From Faeciplasma sp964650705 (lineage in GTDB: Bacteria > Bacillota > Clostridia > Oscillospirales > Ruminococcaceae), in contig CAZYUJ010000006.1 in the NCBI GenBank assembly GCA_964650705.1, positions 1 to 64,000 on the forward strand: a DNA stretch of 64,000 nt. Reading direction: 5' to 3'. Below the pieces are notes generated by a model. It ran no database searches, was not told the origin of the DNA, and saw only the letters and a program-made list of their open reading frames with translations. This document shows positions 1 through 7,002 of the stretch, in pieces. The translations under genes and the position numbers were made by a program. Numbering within the stretch: position 1 is the stretch's first letter; every line of letters starts with the position of its first letter.

Positions 1-23
1 TTGCTAAGTTCTAAAATTGCCAT
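1..23 (-). CDS. 5' end of an unidentified gene (partial, runs off the left edge)
   Basis: Only the first codons are inside the window, reading MAILELS on the minus strand. The start is supported by an AAGGAG ribosome site 8 to 14 bases upstream and by the promoter, leader ORF and terminator-like hairpin that precede it. Many ABC-type ATPase subunits begin this way, but seven residues cannot identify a family. The upstream attenuator layout resembles that of antibiotic-inducible genes (erm, tet, ABC-F types), which is an inference only. Confidence 0.55.
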
Positions 24-41
24 ATAAACTCTCCTTATCAA

Positions 42-71
42 ATAAAAAATGCCCTTGATAAAATCAAGAGC
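42..71 (-). terminator. Intrinsic terminator or attenuator hairpin in a leader
   Basis: On the minus strand a 9-bp stem (GCTCTTGAT with ATCAAGGGC, one G-U pair) closes a TTT loop and is followed by ATTTTTT. It lies between the 16-codon leader ORF and the ribosome site of the gene at the left edge, so it would stop transcription before that gene unless melted or bypassed. Confidence 0.65.
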
Positions 72-95
72 ACCCATTACCTACATAAAGAGATT

Positions 96-146
96 TTAAG
101 CAACGGACAAAACGGCTTTTGATTTTATCAACCTACAAATAGTCAT
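96..146 (-). CDS. Putative 16-residue leader peptide
   Basis: A short ORF, MTICRLIKSKAVLSVA, starts at 146 behind a GAGGTG ribosome site with 6-base spacing. It is about 30 bases downstream of a strong promoter and just upstream of a terminator hairpin. That arrangement is typical of translational or transcriptional attenuation leaders. The peptide matches no leader I know, and it could be a chance ORF; the position is the main support. Confidence 0.45.
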   Translation of the reverse strand: MTICRLIKSKAVLSVA

Positions 147-172
147 TTTGCCCACCTCGCTTTCTTTCGTCC

Positions 173-201
173 ATCATAACAGCCAATCGCTCCTTTGTCA
201 A
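173..201 (-). promoter_or_regulatory. Strong sigma-A-type promoter for the leader transcript
   Basis: TTGACA (196-201) and TATGAT (173-178) are separated by exactly 17 bases on the minus strand. It points towards the leader ORF and the gene at the left edge. Confidence 0.75.
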
Positions 202-359
202 TAGCAAAGGGGATTCTGCTGCACCCCTCTCAAATTACCGCTACCCGCCCATATCTGCAAAACCAACTACAATGGAGGTAGCGGGATTTTTATGCCCATT
301 TTGTCGGTGCTTGCGACCCTGCTCAAAAGCTGATTTTTCGTCATCTACTATAGATACGA

Positions 360-475
360 AACTCTTGCCGACAGCTTTGCCGTGTAGAGATATTTGACAT
401 CCCTCAGTCAAAAAAAATAAGAGATTCTTGACAGCTCCCTTTACACAGGGAAGCCTTTGTTGCAATCCCCGTCGA
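360..475 (-). repeat. Degenerate intergenic palindromic repeat of clostridial type
   Basis: On the minus strand the stretch contains GGCTTCCCT, GTGTA and AGGGAGCTGTCA as a hairpin, followed by a spacer and GACTGAGGGATG. This string order is the common intergenic repeat seen in many Clostridia, where a second inverted half normally follows. Here the second half is not recognisable. The 79-codon ORF across it (241-480, minus) has no ribosome site or family features. The recognition is from memory of such repeats, not from a search. Confidence 0.4.
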
Positions 476-488
476 TCCATGCTATAAT
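460..488 (+). promoter_or_regulatory. Promoter for the tyrosine phosphatase gene
   Basis: TTGCAA (460-465), 17-base spacer, TATAAT (483-488), 27 bases ahead of the start codon at 516. The promoter abuts the degraded repeat. Confidence 0.7.
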
Positions 489-515
489 ACCCCTAACGAA
501 AGCGAGGACGATTAT

Positions 516-980
516 ATGCACAAAATAATGTTTGTCTGCCACGGCAACATTTGCCGCTCGCCGATGGCGGAGTTTATATTGAAAAAGATGGTCAGCGAGC
601 GAGGCATCGGCTCGGATTTCGTGATCGCCTCAAGTGCAACAAGCACCGAAGAGATATGGGGCGATATCGGCAACCCCGTATATCCGCCTGCCAAAGCTGA
701 GCTTTTCAAGCACGGCATCAAATGTGACGGCAAGCGTGCCGTTCAGCTTAAGTCAAGCGACTATGAAAAATATGACCTCTTCATCGGAATGGATTCATAT
801 AACATCCGCAATATGCACCGCATCCTTGGCGGTGACCCGAAAGGCAAGATACACAAAATGATGGACTATACCTCTCGCGGGGGAGACGTTGCCGACCCTT
901 GGTATTCAGGAGCGTTCGATGTCACTTACCGTGATATATATGACGGCTGTGAGGGCCTTTTGAAGACTCTGACCGAATAA
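516..980 (+). CDS. Low-molecular-weight protein tyrosine phosphatase
   Basis: A 154-residue cytoplasmic enzyme expected to dephosphorylate phosphotyrosine in proteins through a phosphocysteine intermediate. The P-loop CHGNICRS has the nucleophile Cys8 and the phosphate-binding Arg14 in the C-x5-R pattern, and the general acid Asp127 lies in the late ADPW motif. Length matches the family (about 150). The ribosome site GCGAGG lies about 9 bases upstream of the ATG. It is a single-gene unit with its own promoter and terminator. In other bacteria such enzymes either counter BY-kinases or act on small substrates; nothing nearby says which. Confidence 0.92.
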   Translation: MHKIMFVCHGNICRSPMAEFILKKMVSERGIGSDFVIASSATSTEEIWGDIGNPVYPPAKAELFKHGIKCDGKRAVQLKSSDYEKYDLFIGMDSYNIRNMHRILGGDPKGKIHKMMDYTSRGGDVADPWYSGAFDVTYRDIYDGCEGLLKTLTE

Positions 981-987
981 AAATATC

Positions 988-1018
988 ACCCGATCTGCAT
1001 TACAGGTCGGGTGTTTTT
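988..1018 (+). terminator. Intrinsic terminator after the phosphatase gene
   Basis: An 11-bp stem (CACCCGATCTG with CAGGTCGGGTG, one wobble) with a short loop runs into GTTTTTCTT. The converging minus-strand operon ends at 1020, so it may serve both directions. Confidence 0.85.
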
Positions 1019-1019
1019 C

Positions 1020-1892
1020 TTATAGCATATTTTTAATTATTTCACATTCCCGAACGTTTTCAAACCCATAAAAACTGCGTGTATTGTCGGATAGGAACAT
1101 CTGCTTTTCCCGGTCTGTCAGCTCGCTTGATCTCGTAACGAAATCATAGCTCATCTTATAGGTTATCTCGACCATCGTTCTCGGATAGTCGCTTCCCCAC
1201 ATGAGCTTATCTATCCCACAGATATCAGCCGCCTCTTTAATGGCTCTTATTGCACTCGGATAGGGATAGAACTCGCTGTTGAAAAGCCAGGTTATTCCGC
1301 CGCTTTCAACACGCACATTATTATATCTTGCGAGCTTGATCTGCTCAAGCCAACCCTCACGAGTCACCATCCCAAAGTGACCGATTGCAATTCGAAGGTC
1401 GGGGAACTGTTGAATAAGCTCACGCAAAGAAGCCGTCTGTTGATCTCCGTCGGCAAGATCGATAGAGATGAATAGGTCATTTTGCAAAGCTTCCTCAAAA
1501 ACGAATGCGTGCTTTGTCAGATCTTGTGTCGGGAGTCTTCCCGCACAAAGCTTGATGCCGTCAAAACCATCACTCAAAAAAGACTTACCCTCTTCATAAA
1601 GCGAGCAAATTTTAAGCCTTTCGGGAAATTTCGCCTTTGCCTCGAGAAGATATCCGTCCTGATTGCCGTCGATCTCTTCTTGGGTGATGACGGCTCCGCA
1701 AACACCGGCATAATCCATGTTCGCAATAAATCGCTCGGCGGTGTTTTCGCCGTCGGTCATATACGGCGGCATCATCTGGCGGATCTCTCCGCCAAAATTG
1801 CTCTTTCCGTTACCGACGGGATAAACAGCCTTGCCGTCAACCTTGCCGTTTTGCTTTTTCCACAAATGTGCGTGAGCATCAATTATCATCAA
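1020..1892 (-). CDS. Amidohydrolase-2 family TIM-barrel hydrolase, candidate sugar lactonase
   Basis: A 290-residue protein beginning with IIDAHAHLW, so the first-strand His-x-His metal ligands are His7 and His9. GHFG in the middle and WGSDYP near the C-terminus (the last-strand Asp) complete the Amidohydro_2 pattern. Members of the related COG3618 group hydrolyse sugar-1,4- or 1,5-lactones, for example L-fucono- and L-galactono-lactone. This is the last gene of a five-gene operon and its start overlaps the uxaA stop by 4 bases. In that context the lactone made by the sugar 1-dehydrogenase is the natural substrate. That is an inference; COG2159-type decarboxylases share the same motifs. Confidence 0.75.
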   Translation of the reverse strand: MMIIDAHAHLWKKQNGKVDGKAVYPVGNGKSNFGGEIRQMMPPYMTDGENTAERFIANMDYAGVCGAVITQEEIDGNQDGYLLEAKAKFPERLKICSLYEEGKSFLSDGFDGIKLCAGRLPTQDLTKHAFVFEEALQNDLFISIDLADGDQQTASLRELIQQFPDLRIAIGHFGMVTREGWLEQIKLARYNNVRVESGGITWLFNSEFYPYPSAIRAIKEAADICGIDKLMWGSDYPRTMVEITYKMSYDFVTRSSELTDREKQMFLSDNTRSFYGFENVRECEIIKNML

Positions 1893-3250
1893 AGCGTAAC
1901 ACCGTCCTTAAATATAGAGATCTCGCGATAGCCGCCAAGCTCGTTCTTGGCTTTTTCGCCGTTTGCTGTCTTGATCATAAGCTCTAAAAGCTCTTTTTCG
2001 TCACAGCCTTGTGCGTCAAAATCTATCCAATGAGGCTTCTTTTCCGCCAATGCCGAGCTTGTTGAAAGCTTAAGCGTCGGAATGGGTGCGCCCAAAGGCG
2101 TTCCTCTTCCCGTTGTGAACAATATCATGTGACATCCTGCCGCCGTGAGATTTGTGACAGCAACGATGTCGTTTCCGGGGCCGTTCAAAAGGCTGAGCCC
2201 CGGCTTTTTTACAGTATCGCCATAGTCCAAAACGTCTGTGATCGGTGCCAAACCGCCCTTTTGAACGCATCCCAAGGATTTTTCCTCAAGAGTCGTGATC
2301 CCGCCTTCTTTATTTCCGGGCGAGGGGTTTTCGCTCACAGGCTGACCGTGTGCAAGAAAATATTCTTTATAATTGTTTATCAGCGATACCGCCTTGTCGA
2401 ACACCGTCTTATCAACACAGCGGTTCATCAAAAGCTGTTCAGCGCCGAACATTTCGGGAACTTCGGTCAAAACCGCGCTGCCGCCCATAGCGCATAACAT
2501 ATCTGTAACTTTGCCGCACATCGGGTTTGCGGTGATGCCTGAAAGTCCATCGCTTCCGCCGCATTTCATGCCTATCTTAAGCCGATTGAGGGGGACACTT
2601 TCGCGTTTGTCCTTCTCAGCATTCGCTTGAAGCTCGTTGATGATCCTAATACCTTCGGCGATCTCGTCCTCACATTCCTGTGCGATCAAAAATCTGATGC
2701 GTGATCTATCGACCTCGCCCAAGATCTTCTTAAATTCGGGGATATTGTTGTTTTCACATCCAAGCCCCAAAACCAGAACGCCGCCTGCGTTCGGGTGCTT
2801 TATGAGTCCTCTGAGGATAAGCTGAGTGCGCTTATGGTCGCCGCCGAGCTGAGAGCAGCCAAACGGATGAGTGAATGCATAAGCCCCTGTCAAAGAGGCG
2901 AGCTTCTCAGCGGTCTTGTTGACACAGCCAACGGTTGGGATTATCCAGATATCGTTTCTGATGCCGATCTCGCCGCCCTTGCGGATATATACTTCAATAT
3001 TCGGAGCCTCCATCTCTTCGGGATATGTGAAATCGGGGGAGTATTCATATTCCCGGGTGCCCGAAAGAAGTGTTTGAAGGTTGTGAGAATGAACGTGCTC
3101 GCCCTTTTTGATATTCTTTGTCGCAACTCCGATAGCACAGCCATATTTTATAACTTTTTCTCCGTCGGCAATATCCTTAACAGCATATTTGTGTCCGTTT
3201 TCAAGTGAAACGCACACATTGTCGTTTTTATGTATCAGCACATTGCCCAT
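1889..3250 (-). CDS. uxaA: Altronate dehydratase (UxaA), two-domain form
   Basis: A 453-residue cytoplasmic enzyme that removes water from D-altronate to give 2-keto-3-deoxy-D-gluconate. Residues 1 to about 75 form the SAF-like N-terminal domain and the rest is the UxaA/galactarate dehydratase core, with GCSQLGGD, the CGGSDGLSG motif and the TANPMCG segment. These are features of iron-dependent UxaA proteins (about 495 residues in E. coli). The 5' end overlaps uxaB by 16 bases, consistent with translational coupling. Galactarate dehydratase is the close alternative, but the UxaB partner argues for altronate. Confidence 0.88.
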   Translation of the reverse strand: MGNVLIHKNDNVCVSLENGHKYAVKDIADGEKVIKYGCAIGVATKNIKKGEHVHSHNLQTLLSGTREYEYSPDFTYPEEMEAPNIEVYIRKGGEIGIRNDIWIIPTVGCVNKTAEKLASLTGAYAFTHPFGCSQLGGDHKRTQLILRGLIKHPNAGGVLVLGLGCENNNIPEFKKILGEVDRSRIRFLIAQECEDEIAEGIRIINELQANAEKDKRESVPLNRLKIGMKCGGSDGLSGITANPMCGKVTDMLCAMGGSAVLTEVPEMFGAEQLLMNRCVDKTVFDKAVSLINNYKEYFLAHGQPVSENPSPGNKEGGITTLEEKSLGCVQKGGLAPITDVLDYGDTVKKPGLSLLNGPGNDIVAVTNLTAAGCHMILFTTGRGTPLGAPIPTLKLSTSSALAEKKPHWIDFDAQGCDEKELLELMIKTANGEKAKNELGGYREISIFKDGVTL

Positions 3251-4560
3251 GATATAGCCTCGCTGATTCCGTCATTATGAATTCTTTCAAGCGATTCGCC
3301 CACAAGCTGACACATCTCGCTCAGATCCTTGCCCCACAAAGCTTCGTTTGCCAAGATCTCGTCTGATGAGTGAGCTTTAATATACTCAACAGCAGTTGCA
3401 TCGTCGCTGACGTCACTTGTCTTGTAATACTCGATCAAGCAAGCGAGCGAAAATACCAAAGGCTTCGGGAATTCACCGTTCTTTTCGATATAATCGCAAA
3501 CAGTAGGCAAAACTCGTGTCACATATTTGCTCACGGAGTTTAGGGATATCGACTTCCACAAGTGCTTGATATATGGGTTTGCGAAACGCTCGAGCACGGC
3601 GCTGGCAAAGGCCTTGTGCTCCTTGGTCTCGCCCAAAGTGGGCATGATATATTTTGAAAGGCAAAGGTCTAAGAAGTTACGCATCTGTTCGTCGCTGAGG
3701 CTTTCACCGACTGTTTCTATTCCTCTTAACAATGAGGGGAAAACAAGCGACGTGTGTGCGCCGTTCAGAATTCTGACCTTCATCTTTTTATAGGGAGAAA
3801 CATCCTGAGTCCAGATTACGTTCACGCCTGCTTTTTCAAGAGGAAATTCATCTTCAAAGTCGCCCTCGATGACCCAAAGGTGATAAAGCTCGGCGGTATT
3901 CAAAAGCCGATCATCACACCCGATCTGAGCGCAAAGCGCCTCAGCTTCATCCTTTGGATATCCTGTGCATATTCTGTCGACCAAGGTCGAGCAGAAGCGG
4001 TTTTCATCTCGCAGCCATCTGCAAAAATCCTCACCCAAGCTCCAAAGCTCGGCGTATTTCTGAACACATTCAAAAAGCTTTTTGCCGTTTTGGTCAATAA
4101 GCTCACAAGCGAGGATGATAAATCCCGAAAGCCCTGCTTTGAAGCGTTCATATAAAAGCGCTGTCAGCTTAGCAGGGAAGGACTTCGGCGGAGCATCGCC
4201 GAGGCTCTCGGTGCCGAGGTATTCGATGCCGGCTTCGGTGGTGTTGGAGATGATAAATCTCATTTCCGGCTGATGTGCAAGAGCCATATATTCCTCATAG
4301 TCGGTGAAGGGATCGACCCCTCTTGATACTGACGTCACCTTTATCAGCTCGGTTTTGACCTTACCCGCTTCGATTCCTCTCAAGAATTGGTGGTAAACAC
4401 CGCCCTGCTCGTTGATTATTCGTGATTTTCCGTTAGGCGTCGGCTGAACGACAACAACGCTCCCGTCGAAAAGTCCCTTTTCGTTCATCTTATGAATAAA
4501 TACATCGGCAAAGCTACGCAAAAATCCGCCCGAACCAAACTGTATAACTTTTTCGGTCAT
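3235..4560 (-). CDS. uxaB: Tagaturonate reductase (UxaB)
   Basis: A member of the mannitol dehydrogenase family that reduces D-tagaturonate to D-altronate with NADH. The N-terminal VIQFGSGGFLR is the nucleotide-binding start of the family, and SNTTEAGI and ILNGAHTSLVF, with the conserved Asn and His, mark the substrate region. The reading frame is open from a GTG at 4569, but AGAGG overlaps that codon and sits 8 bases before the ATG at 4560, so I chose 4560 (441 residues). It lies between the 5-dehydrogenase and uxaA genes, which supply its substrate and use its product. Fructuronate reductase (UxuB) is a less likely alternative. Confidence 0.87.
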   Translation of the reverse strand: MTEKVIQFGSGGFLRSFADVFIHKMNEKGLFDGSVVVVQPTPNGKSRIINEQGGVYHQFLRGIEAGKVKTELIKVTSVSRGVDPFTDYEEYMALAHQPEMRFIISNTTEAGIEYLGTESLGDAPPKSFPAKLTALLYERFKAGLSGFIILACELIDQNGKKLFECVQKYAELWSLGEDFCRWLRDENRFCSTLVDRICTGYPKDEAEALCAQIGCDDRLLNTAELYHLWVIEGDFEDEFPLEKAGVNVIWTQDVSPYKKMKVRILNGAHTSLVFPSLLRGIETVGESLSDEQMRNFLDLCLSKYIMPTLGETKEHKAFASAVLERFANPYIKHLWKSISLNSVSKYVTRVLPTVCDYIEKNGEFPKPLVFSLACLIEYYKTSDVSDDATAVEYIKAHSSDEILANEALWGKDLSEMCQLVGESLERIHNDGISEAISWAMC

Positions 4561-4572
4561 ATCTTTCACCTC

Positions 4573-5592
4573 TTAAAACTTTATAAGCATCTTTGCCAAG
4601 CTTCCGTCATTGTTTTTGAGAGCTTCAAATGCATCGCGCGCATTTTCCTTTTCGCAAACGCCGCTGACCATCTTCAAAACATCGACCTTGCCGCCTGCGA
4701 CCAAATCGATAAGCTCCTCGAAGTCCTTGGTGAAGGCATTTCTCGAGCCGAAAACATTGAGTTCCTTCTTCAAAAGGATGGAGTGAACGAAGCTTGTCTC
4801 ACGCTTGCCGTTGCCGATAAGGATGATGTTTGCGCCGTGGGCTGCTTCGTTGATGCAGGAAAGGAAGGTCTCGGGAGCGCCGCAAGCCTCAACACAAACG
4901 TCAAAGCCTTGACCCGAAGTGAATTCCTGTGCGGCTGTGTGAAGGTCTGCTTCCTTTACGTTAAGGGCACAGTCAGCGCCGTATTCCTTTGCAAGCTCAA
5001 GTCTTGAATCCAAAAGGTCAGCGATCATAACTCTTGCGCCCATTGCCTTTGCCTTCAAAAGAGCGAACAAGCCGATAGGCCCGGAGCCCATGATAAGAAG
5101 ATTGTCGCCCTCTTTAACTTCAGCACGGGACAGAGCGTGACAGCTTATCGAAAACGGCTCGATAAGGGCGAGCTCCTCGGCGGAAAGACCTTTGCCGTCG
5201 ATGATTCTTTCAACGGGCATTGTGATATATTCCATAAAGCTTCCGTCACGCTGAACGCCCATCGTCTGATTGTCGTGACAGGCATTTACGATTCCGCGCT
5301 TACAGGCATAGCACTCCCCACAGTTGAAATAAGGGTTGCAGGTGATAACGTCGCCGGCCTTAAGTCCGCGGTCGTTTTCGGGGATGGAAACAATTTCTGC
5401 CGAGAACTCATGTCCGGGGATCCTCGGATATGTAGTGAACGGCTGATTGCCGGTATAGGATGCAACGTCAGCTCCGCAAATTCCACAGTAGAGCACCTTC
5501 AAAAGAGCTTCATTTTCCTTCGGAACGGGCATTTCTTTTTCCACAAGTTTAATTTCACCGGGTCTTGTAATCTCAACTGCTAACATGATCAT
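4573..5592 (-). CDS. Zinc-dependent medium-chain dehydrogenase, L-galactonate 5-dehydrogenase type
   Basis: A 339-residue MDR enzyme. Cys39 in CGICGAD and the GHE motif (His61, Glu62) bind catalytic zinc, the cluster CGECYACKRG with the flanking cysteines binds structural zinc, and GSGPIGL is the NAD-binding turn. The combination GNQPF-x2-YPR-x2-GHE and the late GSRNA-x4-F are also found in E. coli LgoD (YjjN), which oxidises L-galactonate to D-tagaturonate. Its product would be the substrate of UxaB, encoded next in the operon. The ATG overlaps the upstream stop (ATGA). Specificity is inferred from motif similarity recalled from memory and from the operon. Confidence 0.8.
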   Translation of the reverse strand: MIMLAVEITRPGEIKLVEKEMPVPKENEALLKVLYCGICGADVASYTGNQPFTTYPRIPGHEFSAEIVSIPENDRGLKAGDVITCNPYFNCGECYACKRGIVNACHDNQTMGVQRDGSFMEYITMPVERIIDGKGLSAEELALIEPFSISCHALSRAEVKEGDNLLIMGSGPIGLFALLKAKAMGARVMIADLLDSRLELAKEYGADCALNVKEADLHTAAQEFTSGQGFDVCVEACGAPETFLSCINEAAHGANIILIGNGKRETSFVHSILLKKELNVFGSRNAFTKDFEELIDLVAGGKVDVLKMVSGVCEKENARDAFEALKNNDGSLAKMLIKF

Positions 5593-6794
5593 CTCTCCAT
5601 ATCAATATAGTCTTTGTTCCAAACAACTGCTGTCTTCAAAGGTGCGCCCTTTGAGTATATCTTGTTTTCGTATGCGCCTATCGGATCGGCGGTGAATTCA
5701 TCCTTATCAATAAGCTCGACAAGCTCATTGAATCTTGACTCGCAAAGGATCTCGATAGCCTGTTCCATATGCTTTTGTGTGAAGTTTATCGAGCCGAATA
5801 TAACGTGATTCTTGAAGCCGAAGGGCATCGTGTCATAGGTCACCTTCGGGCCGAGCGAGAAGCTGTTATAGATTCCGTTACAGCCCAAAACACAGCGATC
5901 GAATGCGATCCTGTGTTCGACGTTTGCGCCCGACGTTCCGACGAACACGGTTGCCGTTCCGCCCAAAGCTGAAATAATAGCACTTGCGGTCTCTTCCTCG
6001 GAAAGACCGCCGCTTGAAAGATACTCACAGCCTAACACGTTACAAACGAACTGTGCCTTTTCGGACTCCTTCGGGCTTCTTGCAACAAAGAGGATCTTTG
6101 CATCGGGATGGCATCTTCTGACCTGATCTCCGATGAAAAGCCCCGTTGTTCCAAGGCCGAAGATAACCGTGCGGTCAAAAGTTGAATCAAACGCTGTCTT
6201 CATTGCCTCTTCGGGCGAGCATTTGCGCTTTGCCATCTCAACTCTGAAATTCTGTGCCATGCCGATATCCTCCATGCGCTCACGCTGGAAGACGGCACAA
6301 GCATACGGATCACTGAACACAAGCTTTTTAGCAAGCGAAAGGGGAAGCTTTTTGAGCCCCTCATATTTTTCGGGAAGATGCAAAAGCATATCGGGGTTGA
6401 AATATCCCTTGTCGCAGAAGATTCCGTCAGCTCTGTCACATCCGTATTCAAAATACGTCTCGTCCTCGGTGAAGCGTGTCGGGTCACAGCTGTCGCCGCC
6501 GCGGATCAAAACGATCGCAAATCGGTTTTCCTCGGGAACCCAAACAACGCCCTCATGCCCGTTAATGAGCCTTTGCTCACCGTCGGGAAATTTATTGGAA
6601 AGCTCGCCTCTTGCGCCCATTCTCATAAGCTCCATGTCTGTTCCGCAGAATCCGCAAAAAACAGGAGTTACGGCAACGCCCTCCTTTTTTTCTTCACCTC
6701 TGAGTCTTTGACGCTCAGGATTTATCAAATTTATCTCGCCATGGCACAGCGGCTTGTCTTTATCATTTTGAAAGTATGTAGCAAATGTTTTCAT
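5589..6794 (-). CDS. Glucose-1-dehydrogenase-like MDR enzyme (candidate L-galactose/aldose 1-dehydrogenase)
   Basis: A 401-residue zinc MDR protein of the glucose dehydrogenase type. CGFCGTD supplies the catalytic Cys, INGHEG the second ligand pair, and VIFGLGTTGLF is the Rossmann turn, followed by a C-terminal domain like that of archaeal glucose dehydrogenases. Such enzymes oxidise C1 of free aldoses to lactones. The frame is open from a TTG at 6809, but GGGAGGA lies over that codon and 7 bases before the ATG at 6794, so 6794 is the start. It is the first gene of the operon, matching a first-step role. The actual sugar cannot be read from sequence. Confidence 0.75.
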   Translation of the reverse strand: MKTFATYFQNDKDKPLCHGEINLINPERQRLRGEEKKEGVAVTPVFCGFCGTDMELMRMGARGELSNKFPDGEQRLINGHEGVVWVPEENRFAIVLIRGGDSCDPTRFTEDETYFEYGCDRADGIFCDKGYFNPDMLLHLPEKYEGLKKLPLSLAKKLVFSDPYACAVFQRERMEDIGMAQNFRVEMAKRKCSPEEAMKTAFDSTFDRTVIFGLGTTGLFIGDQVRRCHPDAKILFVARSPKESEKAQFVCNVLGCEYLSSGGLSEEETASAIISALGGTATVFVGTSGANVEHRIAFDRCVLGCNGIYNSFSLGPKVTYDTMPFGFKNHVIFGSINFTQKHMEQAIEILCESRFNELVELIDKDEFTADPIGAYENKIYSKGAPLKTAVVWNKDYIDMER

Positions 6795-6827
6795 AAGATG
6801 TCCTCCCAAACAAATGAGTATACTTCC

Positions 6828-6856
6828 ACTTTACAGCAACAAATAGTCCGTGTCAA
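6828..6856 (-). promoter_or_regulatory. Promoter of the sugar-acid operon
   Basis: TTGACA (6851-6856), 17-base spacer, TAAAGT (6828-6833), 34 bases before the start at 6794. It is back to back with the promoter of the GH31 gene, so the roughly 200-bp gap could hold a shared operator. No clear operator palindrome was seen. Confidence 0.7.
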
Positions 6857-6930
6857 TTGCATTTTGTGCGTTTTTTTTTGCGGATTTAAAACACAAATGA
6901 TTTGGATGTTTTTCGAAATCAAAAAGTTAC

Positions 6931-6959
6931 TTGGTGCAATAACATATATCCGATAATAT
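6931..6959 (+). promoter_or_regulatory. Promoter of the first GH31 gene
   Basis: TTGGTG (6931-6936), 17-base spacer, TAATAT (6954-6959), 44 bases ahead of the start codon at 7003. The -35 box is weak, so an activator is possible. Confidence 0.5.
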
Positions 6960-7002
6960 GATATCATTTTGTTAAGAACACTATGGTCAGGAGGCATGAA
7001 AC

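Noticed and set aside
241..480. 79-codon minus-strand ORF beginning MDRRGLQQR
   Set aside because: No ribosome site, no recognisable protein character, and it spans a palindromic intergenic repeat.
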